Below are positions 20,438 to 29,457 of a DNA stretch of 39,014 nt, in pieces (the first letter of the stretch is position 1; every line of letters starts with the position of its first letter). The position numbers and the translations under genes were made by a program. Below the pieces are notes generated by a model, which was not told the DNA's origin, searched no databases, and saw nothing but the letters and a program-made list of their open reading frames with translations. The DNA lies in contig CALQJI020000048.1 of NCBI GenBank assembly GCA_943330855.2, forward strand, positions 1 to 39,014, in the 5' to 3' direction. The stretch is from Klebsiella pneumoniae (GTDB taxonomy: Bacteria; Verrucomicrobiota; Verrucomicrobiia; Limisphaerales; SXTU01).

Positions 20438-21910
20438 TCAGTCCAGCGGATACACCGGGCGGCGGATGCGGCGGTAGGGCAGTGAGCGGATGTTGCTCGT
20501 GCAGGGGCCGGGCGTATCCACCCACAACATCCGCGCGGCGATTGGATCGTAAACTCGGCGGTGCGCGACGGCGGCCTTCACTCCGATGAAGGAGAAACTT
20601 GTTGGCTCCAAGCCCTGACTCCGCCACTGGCCGAGGTCGAAGGGCGGCGTCTTGCGGCTGGTGAGGAGAATCGTCACTTCGCCGTGGCGCACGACGGCGC
20701 ACGACCCCATGTCGAACGCGTCGCCGCACATCGAGGCGAGGTGGCTTTGCTTGTCCTCCAGCTTGAAGTGCCCGGCGCGGCGGGAGAGCAACTCGACTTC
20801 GAGCGTGAGCGGGCCAGCGTCGAGCCGACTGCCTTTGCCGCCGATGGGCAAAGTGACGCGCGCGCCGATGGCGAGCGTCGCGAGTTGCGCGACGGCTGCG
20901 GGGTCATTGATGGCGATGGCGCAGTTGGGCAGGCGGTGAGAGAGCATCGCGCGCAACAGGCCGGTGCCATCGCCGGGCGCGCCGCCGCCGATGTTGTCCG
21001 AGGGTTCAACGATCACGGTGAGGCCCGGCGGGACGGGGAGCAGTTTCGCGAGCACTTCGTCCACGGGCGACTCGGTGACGTTGCCGAGTGCCTTGGTGCG
21101 GAGTGCGAGTGATGAAAGTTCTGCCAGCGCGGCGCGAGCGTCCGCGTCGCTACCAGTGGTGGAGACAATGAAGCTCACGCCCGTATCCGGCGTGTCGGCG
21201 AAAGAGAAGCCAGCCACGACGCTGGCCGACCAAATCCCTGAGCCGCCGGACTCGATGCGCCGGGCCACTGCCTCCAAGCCGCGCATCGGTTCGCTCGCCG
21301 TGCCGGTGCCGGTGGGCGGCCAAACTACGGGCACGGACGCGAAGGCCATGCGCGGGACTTGGCCGGTCTCGAAGCAGTGTTGCAGCAAGGTGGCAGCGCG
21401 CACGGCGGACTCACGCCCGTCGGTGTGCGGGTTCTCGCGGTAGGCGACGAGGCAGTTGGTGTGCTGCGCCATTGCCGGGGAGAAGTTCGCGTGCAGGTCG
21501 AAGACGCCGAAGACAGGGACGCGCTCGGCTCCCGGCAACGCCCGCAGCCGCGCGAGCAACTCTCCCTCCACGTCCGGCAACGACTCCGAAACCATCGCAC
21601 CGTGCAGCACGAGAAAGATCCCGTCCACGCCGCGCGCCAGCTCTGGCTCGGCGCGCTGGCGGAACTCGCGCCAGAAACTTTCCACGACTTCATCCGTCAC
21701 CGTGGCGCTGGGCGAGGCGCGGAAGTCGGCGGTCGGGAGGACGGTCCAGCCGAACTCCTTCGCCGCTGCGAGCGCACCGCCGAGTGGGGAGGCATCGCCG
21801 GCACACTCCAGCATCTGCGCGCCTACCCTGACCTCGAAGTCCGCAAGCCCGGTGGAGCCGGCGAGGAACGTGTGGGTCTCGTGGAAGAGGCCGGCGACAA
21901 GAACACGCAT
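20438..21910 (-). CDS. M81 family (MlrC-like) metallopeptidase
   Basis: A 490-aa protein of the MlrC family, named for the enzyme that completes microcystin breakdown; most homologues have unknown substrates. Recognised from GLFHETHTF (7-15), VLHGAM (101-106), FDLHAN (137-142), YRENPHTDGRESA (157-169) and the central EPSDNIGGGAPGDGT, which together carry the His/Asp residues expected to bind zinc. No signal peptide, so cytoplasmic. The next gene upstream, 108 bp away on the same strand, encodes an RraA-like aldolase. A joint role in breaking down an amino-acid- or keto-acid-derived compound is possible but inferred from proximity only. Confidence 0.9.
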   Translation of the reverse strand: MRVLVAGLFHETHTFLAGSTGLADFEVRVGAQMLECAGDASPLGGALAAAKEFGWTVLPTADFRASPSATVTDEVVESFWREFRQRAEPELARGVDGIFLVLHGAMVSESLPDVEGELLARLRALPGAERVPVFGVFDLHANFSPAMAQHTNCLVAYRENPHTDGRESAVRAATLLQHCFETGQVPRMAFASVPVVWPPTGTGTASEPMRGLEAVARRIESGGSGIWSASVVAGFSFADTPDTGVSFIVSTTGSDADARAALAELSSLALRTKALGNVTESPVDEVLAKLLPVPPGLTVIVEPSDNIGGGAPGDGTGLLRAMLSHRLPNCAIAINDPAAVAQLATLAIGARVTLPIGGKGSRLDAGPLTLEVELLSRRAGHFKLEDKQSHLASMCGDAFDMGSCAVVRHGEVTILLTSRKTPPFDLGQWRSQGLEPTSFSFIGVKAAVAHRRVYDPIAARMLWVDTPGPCTSNIRSLPYRRIRRPVYPLD

Positions 21911-22018
21911 AGGAATGGCGAATTACGAATTGCGAATGTCGAATCTTAGGCAGGGGTGCGCCTGGCTTAAGGGGTGACGAACGGCGGATTCACCATTCGG
22001 CATTCCCCCTTCGCCATT

Positions 22019-22687
22019 TCACAAGATTCCATACTTGCGGAACACTTCGCCCACGGGGACGCCACGGGCCAACTCCTCGCGGACAACGTTCTCGCCGGAG
22101 ACTTTTTCCTGCGCGAGGCGGATGGCTTCTGCGGCGACTTCCTGCGGGATGATGACCACGCCATCTTCGTCGCCGAGCAGCCAGTCGCCGCGCCGGGCGC
22201 GCACGCCGCCGATGCTGATGGGTTCGCCGACGGTGATGACATCGAGCCGGCCCTTGCTGTCGCCCGGATGCCAGCCGATGCCATAGACGGGGAAGTTCAG
22301 GTCGCGAATCTTCCACATGTCGCGCGTGCAGGCGGTCATCACCACGCCGCGCGCGCCCTTGGCGAGGCACGCGGTGGTGAGCAGTTCGCCCCACAACGCG
22401 CATGATTGGTCCTCACCCGCGTCCACCACGAGCACGTCGCCGCGCACGAGCGCGTCCACGGCGGCGATTTCCAGCTCGTAAGGCTTCGCGGGAAGCTTGT
22501 AGGTCGCGCGCGCCATCGCCGGGAAGACGCGGCCGCAAATCTTCTTCGCGGGCGTGAGCGGGCGGATGTGCGCGGGCAACGCCTGGTAACGGTAGCCCAG
22601 CGAATCCAACACGTCGGCGAGGACGGCGGAGTAAAGCGATTCGAGGGCGGCGGTGAAGTCGGTGGAGACCACGGGGGATTTTTTCAT
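22019..22687 (-). CDS. RraA-like / HMG-aldolase family protein
   Basis: A 222-aa protein of the RraA/demethylmenaquinone methyltransferase-like family. Members include 4-hydroxy-4-methyl-2-oxoglutarate aldolases and the RNase E regulator RraA. Visible family features are SAVLADVLDSLG near the start, the RGDVLVVDAG strand (82-91), GELLTTACLAKGARGVV (100-116), the metal/substrate pair R122-D123 in TRDMWKIRDLNFPVYGIG, and GDWLLGDEDGVVIIP. An aldolase function is more likely than RNase E control, because the Arg-Asp and Glu positions used by the aldolases are kept. Same strand as the M81 gene downstream; the 108-bp gap contains GAATTACGAATTGCGAAT-type short words (21912-21945). Confidence 0.85.
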   Translation of the reverse strand: MKKSPVVSTDFTAALESLYSAVLADVLDSLGYRYQALPAHIRPLTPAKKICGRVFPAMARATYKLPAKPYELEIAAVDALVRGDVLVVDAGEDQSCALWGELLTTACLAKGARGVVMTACTRDMWKIRDLNFPVYGIGWHPGDSKGRLDVITVGEPISIGGVRARRGDWLLGDEDGVVIIPQEVAAEAIRLAQEKVSGENVVREELARGVPVGEVFRKYGIL

Positions 22688-22694
22688 GAGAGGA

Positions 22695-22822
22695 TTGAAC
22701 CACTAACCGGCACTGACTGGCACTAATCCGAACTGCCCGAACTGGCCGGGGACTGCCGACCTGATTGGAAAATCTGCTGCTGTCACATTCCCCGTTTTCA
22801 TTAGTGCAGGTCAGTGGTTGAA
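22695..22822. repeat. Inverted repeat of CACTAAT/CACTGAC words
   Basis: The left arm (about 22695-22726, TTGAACCACTAACC then GACTGGCACTAAT) faces the right arm 22800-22822 (ATTAGTGCAGGTCAGTGGTT). It fills the spacer between the RraA-like gene and the small secreted protein gene. A looping centre of about 70 bp includes an AAAATCTGCTGCTG stretch. Confidence 0.7.
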
Positions 22823-22829
22823 CTCAGCT

Positions 22830-23288
22830 TTAGGGTTTGGCGTCCGGCTTCGCACGCTTGGCGCTCCACTCGTAGGTGCGCTCCACCGGCGCGGCGCCGG
22901 AGACGATTTTGCCGGTGAGCTTGTCGCCGACGAGCTTGCCGGTGTAGCGCGAGGTGAACTTCACGCCGCCATACTCGCGGGGGATTTCAAAGGTGAGCTG
23001 GCCGTCCTTGAACTTGCCCTTCTCAATCGCGGTCTTCATTTCCTGCACCGTGACGGAGCCGGTGACGTGCTCGCCGTCCTGCTTGAACTCGGCGGTGAGA
23101 TCAACCGAGGTGTCGAGCGAGACTTCGAGCGTGTAGGTCCACTTGCCGGTGACGCTGAGGGTCGCGGCGGTAGCAGGCTTCTCTGGTTTGTCCGCGGCAA
23201 ACACCGGGCTGACGACCACGAGGCTGAACGCGCCGCACGCGAGCCAGACCGCGAAGAGACAGGCGAGGGATATTGGGGCGTGCTTCAC
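22830..23288 (-). CDS. Small secreted protein of unknown function
   Basis: A 152-aa protein with a GTG start and a signal peptide (MKHAPISLACLFAVWLACG through SPVFA, about 32 residues). The mature part is a compact beta-rich domain of about 100 residues: GKWTYTLEV, LTAEFKQDGEHVTGSV, GKFKDGQLTFEIPRE and YTGKLVGDKLTGKI. This alternating pattern of Gly-turns and strands resembles small calycin-like domains seen in Planctomycetota/Verrucomicrobiota secreted proteins. No catalytic motif is visible and I cannot assign a function. Upstream lies a 135-bp dispersed repeat. Confidence 0.75.
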   Translation of the reverse strand: MKHAPISLACLFAVWLACGAFSLVVVSPVFAADKPEKPATAATLSVTGKWTYTLEVSLDTSVDLTAEFKQDGEHVTGSVTVQEMKTAIEKGKFKDGQLTFEIPREYGGVKFTSRYTGKLVGDKLTGKIVSGAAPVERTYEWSAKRAKPDAKP

Positions 23289-23350
23289 GCCTGTGACTCA
23301 ATCGGCGCGACAATGGCTTGTCAAGCGAGGCATCTGCGTGCGCTGCGTCT

Positions 23351-23485
23351 TGGGGGGCATTCGGAGGCACTGCCCACCGGAGCGCGCACTCCGGGCCGCA
23401 GCGGGTGATTCGCGCAAGGGCATGAAAGTTCACAGCCCCCTGCCTTCGCGCGGCTGCTGCGGGCGGGACGCCTGCGCTACGGGTC
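23351..23485 (-). repeat. About 135-bp dispersed repeat (RSAGVPPAA family), copy 1
   Basis: Read on the minus strand it contains GCGTCCCGCCCGCAGC, GGGGGCTGTG, GCGAATCACCCGCTGCG and GCGCTCCGG in order. All recur in the same order at 36678-36805 on the plus strand. It fills most of the 312-bp spacer between the divergent genes ending/starting at 23288 and 23601. Its right edge resembles the outer arm of the shorter REP elements. Confidence 0.75.
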
Positions 23486-23600
23486 ACAGGTGTTCAAGGG
23501 CAGTGTCAAGATGCGCCCGTGGGGCGCGAAGCGCGGAACTGAGAATTGACATTACCCACCGTTGCGCGCCTCGTATCACAATACAAAGAAGAACTCTGCC

Positions 23601-24185
23601 GTGAGGTTGCCATCCCTGATATTTGGCTTTGCGCTGTTGAGTCTCGCCTGCGGTCAGGCGGCTCCCGTTGGCGCTGTTCTGCCGCCGACGGATGCTCGGC
23701 GCTTTGTGATGCCCCTTTATGCCGATGGCCAGGGTGCGCCCGTCGCCGTCCTGCGGATTGAGCAACTCGCCACGGAATACGAGAAGCGCGGGCTGTTCCG
23801 GGTCGGGTTGCTGCCCAAGGCGATCCTCACCGGCGTGAGCGTGGAACTCGATTCCGTGGAGCGCCTCCCGGCCGCCCTAGCCCATCTGCAACGCATCATC
23901 GAGCACAGCCGGCGCGAGCACGCGTGGGAGTTACGTCTGGTGCGAGTCACGGTCCGCCGTCAGCCAGTTACCGTTTTAGCCGTGGGACAGGTGACGCCCG
24001 ATGGAATGAAGGCATGGCGGCTTGAAAACCTCTCCCAGCAGCCCGCAGATGGCCCGGCCAGAACGCTGGCCACCGGACGCTTGCGTGCCGACGGGCAGCT
24101 CGAACTGGAGGCGCAAGCCGGCCCCGTCCCGCTCCGCGTCTGGCTGGCTGGCGAACCCTCAACTCGCGGAACCCCGAACCCCTAA
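23601..24185 (+). CDS. Exported protein of unknown function
   Basis: 194 aa from GTG 23601, preferred over ATG 23562 because it begins directly with a signal peptide (RLPSLIFGFALLSLACGQAA); the longer form would add 13 polar residues. The mature part has no motif I recognise: a short N-terminal beta segment, an Arg/Glu-rich helix (about LAHLQRIIEHSRREHAWELR) and beta-rich repeats (PVTVLAVGQVTPDG, TLATGRLRADGQLELEAQ). It ends 11 bp before the Ig/RCC1 protein gene and is probably co-transcribed with it, suggesting a shared extracellular role. Confidence 0.65.
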   Translation: MRLPSLIFGFALLSLACGQAAPVGAVLPPTDARRFVMPLYADGQGAPVAVLRIEQLATEYEKRGLFRVGLLPKAILTGVSVELDSVERLPAALAHLQRIIEHSRREHAWELRLVRVTVRRQPVTVLAVGQVTPDGMKAWRLENLSQQPADGPARTLATGRLRADGQLELEAQAGPVPLRVWLAGEPSTRGTPNP

Positions 24186-24196
24186 ACCATCGCTTT

Positions 24197-25312
24197 ATGA
24201 AAAACACAATTACCGCCCGCCGACTGGTGCTGTTGCTCTCGCTGCTGGCTGTGGCTGCGAATGCCGCGACGACGCCCTCCAGCTTGCTCGTCTCGCGCCA
24301 GAGCGGCTTCTCCTTCGGGCAGGGGCCGCTCACGATTCTTGAGCGGGAGTCGGTCCTGTTCACGGTGAGTGCCAGCGGCGATTTCCCGCGCACGCACCAG
24401 TGGCGCAAAAACGGTCTGGCCATCACCGGGGCCACCAACAGTTCTTTCTTCGTCGGGGCCACCAAGGCGACCGATGCCGGGGCCTACAGCGTGCTGGTCG
24501 CGAACGCCACCGGCTCCGCCACCAGCACCGACACGGTGCTTTCGGTGACTGCCTTGCCGGTCATTCGCCAAAGCCCGGCGGCCGTCTTGGTGGGGGGCAC
24601 CGTCACCTTGACCGCCGCTGTCCCGGCCGGCGTTGGCCCGACGGGCATCCAATGGTCGTTTAAGGGGCAGGCCATCCCCGGAGCAACCAGCCTCACCTAC
24701 ACTCGCCCCAACCTCCGACTGGCCGACGACGGCAGCTACAACTTCCGATGCACCTACACCAATCTGAACCGCACGGTGTCCGCCCCACGCTTTCACGCGA
24801 AGGTCTATCCCGCCTTCACCCCGCCACTGGTGGTCACGCAGCCCAAGAACCTAACCGGTCGCGCGGGCGGTTCCGCCGTCTTCACCGTGGGGGCCAGCGG
24901 CACGCCGCCGTTCAGTTACCAATGGCTCAGGAACGCCTCCCCCATCTCCGGCGCGACCAACTTCTTTCTGGCGCTGACCAACCTCCACCACGACCTACTC
25001 CGTGACCGTGACCGGCTTCGTGGGTGCGACCAACAGCGCCACAGCCGCCCTCACGCTGGGCAGCGCCCCGGCTCCCAACTCCACCGCCGACGCCCTCGTC
25101 GGCAGCGGTCGTGCCGCCCTGACCTTGCGCACCAATCCAAACCTCATCTCCGCAGCGGCCACGTTCGGGGCCGCTGTCGGGCTGGCCCCGGCGCACGAGA
25201 CGGCGAACTTCTTCCAAGCAGTCACCCGCTTGGCGAACTTGGCCAACCAACCGGCCACGACGAACTTCCTGAACCGGCTGCTCGTCTCCCCGACCGGACG
25301 CGACCCGTATAA
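24197..25312 (+). pseudogene. 5' part of a frameshifted Ig-like/RCC1-repeat secreted protein
   Basis: Signal peptide (MKNTITARRLVLLLSLLAVA, cleavage near ANA-AT), then three Ig-like domains of about 85 residues. Each has the W...G..ITGATN.S / A.DAG.YSV pattern (about residues 40-125, 126-210 and 212 onwards). In the third domain the sequence is normal up to SGATNFFLALTN (about 24982), after which this frame turns into Arg/His-rich nonsense until 25312. The expected continuation (YSVTVTGFVGATNSATAALT) is in the frame starting 25002. About eight residues normally separate LTN from YSV in the sister domains; only about four can be fitted here, so a small deletion rather than one inserted base is likely. 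Genuine mutation and assembly error cannot be told apart. Confidence 0.7.
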
Positions 25313-27992
25313 CTGGCAGGCCACCGCCACCCGCGACGTAAAGGGCCTCGTGGCTCCCGCTGGCGTGAACACCGATGAGTTGCCGGCGAACCTGCGCACC
25401 AACGCCCTGCCCGAAATCCTCGGCGCGCTCACGAACCTCGCCCGGATTTCCCAGCCTGACTTCATGGTGAGCGTCACCAAGGCCGAGGCGGGCTTGGGAC
25501 CAGTTGGCAGCGGAACCCCCGTGGACGTGGACCAAGGCGACCTCTGGATGGGCCGCGCGCTGCTCCACCTCGGCCAATACACCGTCCATCACAGCAGCAG
25601 TTGGAACCTCTCCACGCTGCTCACCACCTTCAAATCGCTCTCCACGAACGACGCCCTCAGCCTCCAGCGGATTTTGCAGGACCATCCCCAACTGCTCACC
25701 TTCAGCGACCTCGCGCAGCTCGCCCCCGCGCGCGCGGCCATCGAGGCGGGCATTGACGCCTATGTGCAAGGCTCCGGCTCCCTCCGCAGCCGTCCGCCGG
25801 GGACGCGCCGCCTGCTGAACCTCAACGCGGACGACTACGACGGCGAGGAGCAGTTCCGCCAAACCCTGCTCGACTTGAAGGGCTCGCTCAACGCGGTGCT
25901 CACCGCCAATGAACAGCCGCAAATCAGCGTGAACTTCGCGCGGATGTTCGATGGTAGCCGTTCTATCCGGTCGCTGTTGCCCACTTTTTCCGGCAATGAC
26001 CCGGAGGCCGAGACGCTGCCGGACGTGACGCTGGGCGGATTGGTCAGCGTCGTCGGCCAGCCCTACATCGTCGTGCCACCGCACCCGACGCGGGTGGCGC
26101 AGGGAGCGACCGCGCGGTTGAGCGTGGCGGCGGTGGGCAGCGGGCCGCTGAACTACGTGTGGGAGAAGAACAGCGTGACGATTCCCGGCGCGACCAGCGC
26201 CACGCTGGCCATCCCGAATGTTCGCACCACCGACATCGGCAGCTATCGCGTGCGGGTGAGCAATGCGGAAGGCAATGCGACCAGCGTGGCGAAACTGAGC
26301 ATGGGCGGCGGCGTGGTGCTGGCGTGGGGAAGCAACGACCAGGGTCAGACGAATGTGCCGGTAGGCTTGTCCGATGTGGTTGCAATCGCTGTAGGCGAGA
26401 GCCACAACTTGGCGCTCAAGAGCGATGGCACGGTGGTGGGCTGGGGTGCCAACTCTTCAGGCCAGATTAACTTTCCCTTCGGACTTTCCGGCGTCGTGGC
26501 CATTGCCGCCGGTCAATACCACAGCTTGGCGCTCAAGAGCGACGGGACTGTCGTTGGCTGGGGAGCAAATTCTTCAGGCCAGATTAGCATTCCCTTTGGA
26601 CTTTCTGGGGTCGTGGCCATTGCCGCCGGTCCGAACGACAGCTTGGCGCTCAAGAACGATGGGACAGTCGTTGGCTGGGGAAACAATGGCAGTGGCCAGA
26701 TTAGCATTCCCTTCGGACTTTCCGGCGTCGTTGCTGTTGCCGCTGGCGAGAACAACAGCTTGGCACTCAAGAACGATGGCACGGTGGTGGCGTGGGGAAA
26801 CAACTCCTTCGGCCAGACGAGCCTTCCTAGCGGCTTGAGCGGGGTGTCGGCAATCGCGGCTGGCTACTCCCACACCGTGGCCTTGAAGAGCGATGGCACG
26901 GTGTTGGCATGGGGATACAATGGCAATGGCCAGACGACTATTCCCGTCGGCTTGAGCGGCGTGGTAGCCATCGCGGCCAATGCCGGAGCGGGCCCGTTCC
27001 CCGCCCATACCGTGGCCTTGAGGAATAATGGCACGGTGGTGGCGTGGGGAGCCAACTTCTCTGGCCAGACGAGCGTTCCCGCAGGCTTGAGTGGAGTCAC
27101 GGCCATCGCGGCTGGCGGCTCCCACACCGTGGTGATGGGACCTATCCTTCTCACCGGTCTCAATGATGCCGTAGCCAACACCGGCGGCTCCGTTACCTTC
27201 GCCGTTACCCCACGCGGCTCCGGCCCCTTCACCTACCAGTGGCGCTTCGACGGCTTCCCAATCCCCGGAGCCACCAGCGCGACGCTCACCCTCGCCAATC
27301 TCCAGCCCAGCGCCGCCGGCAGCTACTCCGTCGTCGTCAGCGACGGCACGGCCACCGTGGTCAGCGCCTCTGCCAAGCTGGTCGTCAACTCAGTCCAAGA
27401 CGCCTTCGCCCAGCCGCGCGTCATCCCCGGCGGCGGTGGCCGCCTGCTCGGCTCCACCTTGGGCGCGACCCGCGAGCCGGGCGAACCGTTCCACGCGGGC
27501 AACGTCGGCGGCCACTCGCTTTGGTTTGCCTGGACTGCCCCCGCCTCGGCCACAGTGACCGTGGACACCATCGGCAGCAATTTCGACACCCTCCTCGCCG
27601 TCTATACCGGCACCGTGCTGACCAACCTGACTCTCCTCGCCGCCAACGACGACGGCGCGGGCATCAACTTCAACAGCCGCCTCACCTTCGCCGCGACCGC
27701 CGGCGTGACCTACCTCATCGCCGTGGACGGCTACAACGGAGCCAGCGGCGGCGTGGTCCTGAACATAACGCCCGGCCTGAGCATCGCCGGCCTGACCCGC
27801 ACGTCCTTCGGCGAACTCCGCTTCCTCACCTCCGGCCCCGGCACCAGCAACGTGGTCATTCAAGGCTCAATGGACCTACGCGTCTGGACCCCCCTCGCCA
27901 CGAATCCCGTGCCCGAAGGTGGCTTCTTCCCCTTCGCCGACCCGACCGCCACGAATGCCTTGCGCCGCTTCTACCGCGCCGTGGTGGAGTAG
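25002..27992 (+). CDS. 3' part of the Ig-like/RCC1/PPC-like secreted protein
   Basis: 996 residues with no start or signal of their own; they continue the gene at 24197. Order: end of Ig domain 3, then a helical region of about 300 residues without a recognised domain (PAHETANFFQAVTRLANL, LNADDYDGEEQFRQTLLDLKG). Next an Ig-like domain (about 345-430), then seven RCC1-like repeats of about 42 residues (each with ALKSDGTVVGWGANSSGQ followed by P.GLSGVVAIAAG; about 435-710), a further Ig-like domain (about 712-790), and a PPC-like beta domain (LWFAWTAPASATVTVDTIGSNFDTLLAVYTG style, about 830-925). The C-terminal segment ends ALRRFYRAVVE, common at the end of verrucomicrobial secreted proteins. 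RCC1 repeats form beta-propellers; an extracellular binding role is inferred. Confidence 0.8.
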   Translation: MTVTGFVGATNSATAALTLGSAPAPNSTADALVGSGRAALTLRTNPNLISAAATFGAAVGLAPAHETANFFQAVTRLANLANQPATTNFLNRLLVSPTGRDPYNWQATATRDVKGLVAPAGVNTDELPANLRTNALPEILGALTNLARISQPDFMVSVTKAEAGLGPVGSGTPVDVDQGDLWMGRALLHLGQYTVHHSSSWNLSTLLTTFKSLSTNDALSLQRILQDHPQLLTFSDLAQLAPARAAIEAGIDAYVQGSGSLRSRPPGTRRLLNLNADDYDGEEQFRQTLLDLKGSLNAVLTANEQPQISVNFARMFDGSRSIRSLLPTFSGNDPEAETLPDVTLGGLVSVVGQPYIVVPPHPTRVAQGATARLSVAAVGSGPLNYVWEKNSVTIPGATSATLAIPNVRTTDIGSYRVRVSNAEGNATSVAKLSMGGGVVLAWGSNDQGQTNVPVGLSDVVAIAVGESHNLALKSDGTVVGWGANSSGQINFPFGLSGVVAIAAGQYHSLALKSDGTVVGWGANSSGQISIPFGLSGVVAIAAGPNDSLALKNDGTVVGWGNNGSGQISIPFGLSGVVAVAAGENNSLALKNDGTVVAWGNNSFGQTSLPSGLSGVSAIAAGYSHTVALKSDGTVLAWGYNGNGQTTIPVGLSGVVAIAANAGAGPFPAHTVALRNNGTVVAWGANFSGQTSVPAGLSGVTAIAAGGSHTVVMGPILLTGLNDAVANTGGSVTFAVTPRGSGPFTYQWRFDGFPIPGATSATLTLANLQPSAAGSYSVVVSDGTATVVSASAKLVVNSVQDAFAQPRVIPGGGGRLLGSTLGATREPGEPFHAGNVGGHSLWFAWTAPASATVTVDTIGSNFDTLLAVYTGTVLTNLTLLAANDDGAGINFNSRLTFAATAGVTYLIAVDGYNGASGGVVLNITPGLSIAGLTRTSFGELRFLTSGPGTSNVVIQGSMDLRVWTPLATNPVPEGGFFPFADPTATNALRRFYRAVVE

Positions 27993-28140
27993 CCGCATTG
28001 GTTTTCAGCCGCTTCGTAGCGGTCACGGTTTGACGCAGAATTCGGTGGTTGTCTGTATCTCGTGGAAGGTCACTGGGGGCTGCCCCAGTTGCGCCCGCTT
28101 GCCTCCGCCATCGCGCTCCGCAATACTTGCGCTCGTTCCT

Positions 28141-28980
28141 ATGACACACTACCTCCTGCCTTCGTTCCGCAGCCTTTGCACCGCGAGCTGCTGGCTCGCC
28201 GTCGCCACTCTCGCCGCCGCCCAAACCCCCGACCCCGAGCTTATGCAAACGCGCCAGAAGTTCCAGACGCAGTCCACCAAGAAAACGGAACTCGGCTACC
28301 TGCTCTACCTGCCGCCGGGCTACGACGCGAAGGCCACGAAACAGTGGCCGGTCATCCTCTTCCTCCACGGCGCGGGCGAGCGTGGGACGAACCTCGCGCA
28401 GGTCGCCGTTCACGGCCCGCCGAAGCTGGTGAAGAAAGTTCCGCCGGTGCCGAAGACCGAGACCGACGAGGCCCGGAAGAGCCGCGAGGCCGCCACGAAG
28501 CTGGCAGCCGAGAACTTCATCGTCGTCTCGCCGCAGTGTGCTGTCGGCGAGCGCTGGAACGCGGAGGATTTGCTCGCTCTGTTGGACAGCGTCATCGCCA
28601 GCCACAAGGCGGACACGCGCCGCGTGTATCTCACCGGCCTGAGCATGGGCGGTTATGGCTCATGGGCGTTGCTCGCGAAGGCCCCGGAGCGGTTCGCGGC
28701 GGTCGCGCCCATCTGCGGCGGCGGCAACACGATTGACATCTTGCTGGCGTCGCGCACGAAGTCAGACGCGCTGAAGTCGCTGCCGGTCTGGGCGTTTCAT
28801 GGTGCGAAAGACGGAGTGGTGGTGCTCGCGGAGTCGGAGCGCATGATCGCGGCTCTCAAGAAAGCCGGCGTGAAGGAACTGGAACTCACGGTTTATCCCG
28901 AGGCGGGCCACGATTCGTGGACGGCGACCTACAACAACCCGAAGCTCTACGAGTGGTTCCTCGCGCACGAGCGGAAGTAG
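28141..28980 (+). CDS. Exported alpha/beta-hydrolase (esterase/prolyl-oligopeptidase-like)
   Basis: 279 aa from ATG 28141. This start gives a signal peptide ending ATLAAAQ; the frame is open further upstream to 27919 but reads through a non-coding spacer. A serine-hydrolase triad is complete: S168 in GLSMGGYGS, D224 in GAKDGVV and H257 in EAGHDSW. HGAGERG (76-82) is the oxyanion region. It resembles the phospholipase/carboxylesterase and PHB-depolymerase-like family that is common in Verrucomicrobiota, with probable activity on carbohydrate esters or short acyl esters (inferred). Its last 82 codons are duplicated at 36153-36402. The 148 bp before it contain only a CCGCTTCGTAGCGG hairpin. Confidence 0.9.
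   Translation: MTHYLLPSFRSLCTASCWLAVATLAAAQTPDPELMQTRQKFQTQSTKKTELGYLLYLPPGYDAKATKQWPVILFLHGAGERGTNLAQVAVHGPPKLVKKVPPVPKTETDEARKSREAATKLAAENFIVVSPQCAVGERWNAEDLLALLDSVIASHKADTRRVYLTGLSMGGYGSWALLAKAPERFAAVAPICGGGNTIDILLASRTKSDALKSLPVWAFHGAKDGVVVLAESERMIAALKKAGVKELELTVYPEAGHDSWTATYNNPKLYEWFLAHERK
28731..28978 (+). repeat. Duplicated hydrolase 3' end, copy within the intact gene
   Basis: About 248 bp matching 36153-36400 with 4 substitutions in the first 246 positions. Three of the four are synonymous. It covers codons 198-279, including the catalytic Asp and His but not the Ser. Confidence 0.95.
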
Positions 28981-29018
28981 AGGCGGTGTTTCTCCTTCCA
29001 CTCCCCGCGTCCGAGGAA

Positions 29019-29041
29019 GGGGGCGTTCACCCAACGCCCCC
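29019..29041. terminator. Hairpin between convergent genes
   Basis: A perfect 9-bp stem (GGGGGCGTT / AACGCCCCC) with a 5-nt loop lies between the hydrolase stop (28980) and the stop of the 126-aa gene (29077, minus strand). It is followed by TCTCCCATTCT, a weak U-tract, so it probably ends the plus-strand transcript and possibly acts in both directions. Confidence 0.55.
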
Positions 29042-29076
29042 TCTCCCATTCTACCGAACTTCACCCGCGCTCGGCA

Positions 29077-29457
29077 TCAGGTGGCGGCGGGCGGCGGGAG
29101 CGGTGGTGTCTCCGGGTCTTCCGTGCGGCCTAGGCCGCTGGCCCGTTCCAGCTCGGTGACATAGCCCACCGCGCGCAACACCGAGGAGTTGTTCCCGTGC
29201 CCCGGGTGGCAGCGGATGCCCAAGACCACCTGCTGGTATCTCTCACTGGACACCACATCGGCCAGCTCCCGCTGCAGGAGCCACTGGTGGAAATCCAGCC
29301 GCAGCTCCTGCAGGCGCGTGCGGGCACTGAAGGACGCTTGCACCGCGGCCTTGAACTCGGCGTGCGTGAGGCCGGCGAAGCTATCGGCCGGGGCCAGCCG
29401 CTCCCACGCGGCGAGGAGGTCCTTCAGGGATTGCTCCAGCTCGTTTGGACTACGCAC
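29077..29457 (-). CDS. Conserved-looking small protein of unknown function
   Basis: 126 aa from GTG 29457, which has GGAGG six bases upstream (CTGGAGGTGCCCCGTG), a good ribosome site. Mostly alpha-helical and charged: LEQSLKDLLAAWERLAPADS, then LRLDFHQWLLQRELADVVSS, a His/Cys segment IRCHPGHGNNSSVLRAVGY, and a Pro-rich tail. No signal peptide or membrane segment, so cytoplasmic. I do not recognise the family. Its upstream region is an AT-rich island unlike the rest of the window, and it overlaps a short reading frame. Confidence 0.65.
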   Translation of the reverse strand: MRSPNELEQSLKDLLAAWERLAPADSFAGLTHAEFKAAVQASFSARTRLQELRLDFHQWLLQRELADVVSSERYQQVVLGIRCHPGHGNNSSVLRAVGYVTELERASGLGRTEDPETPPLPPPAAT

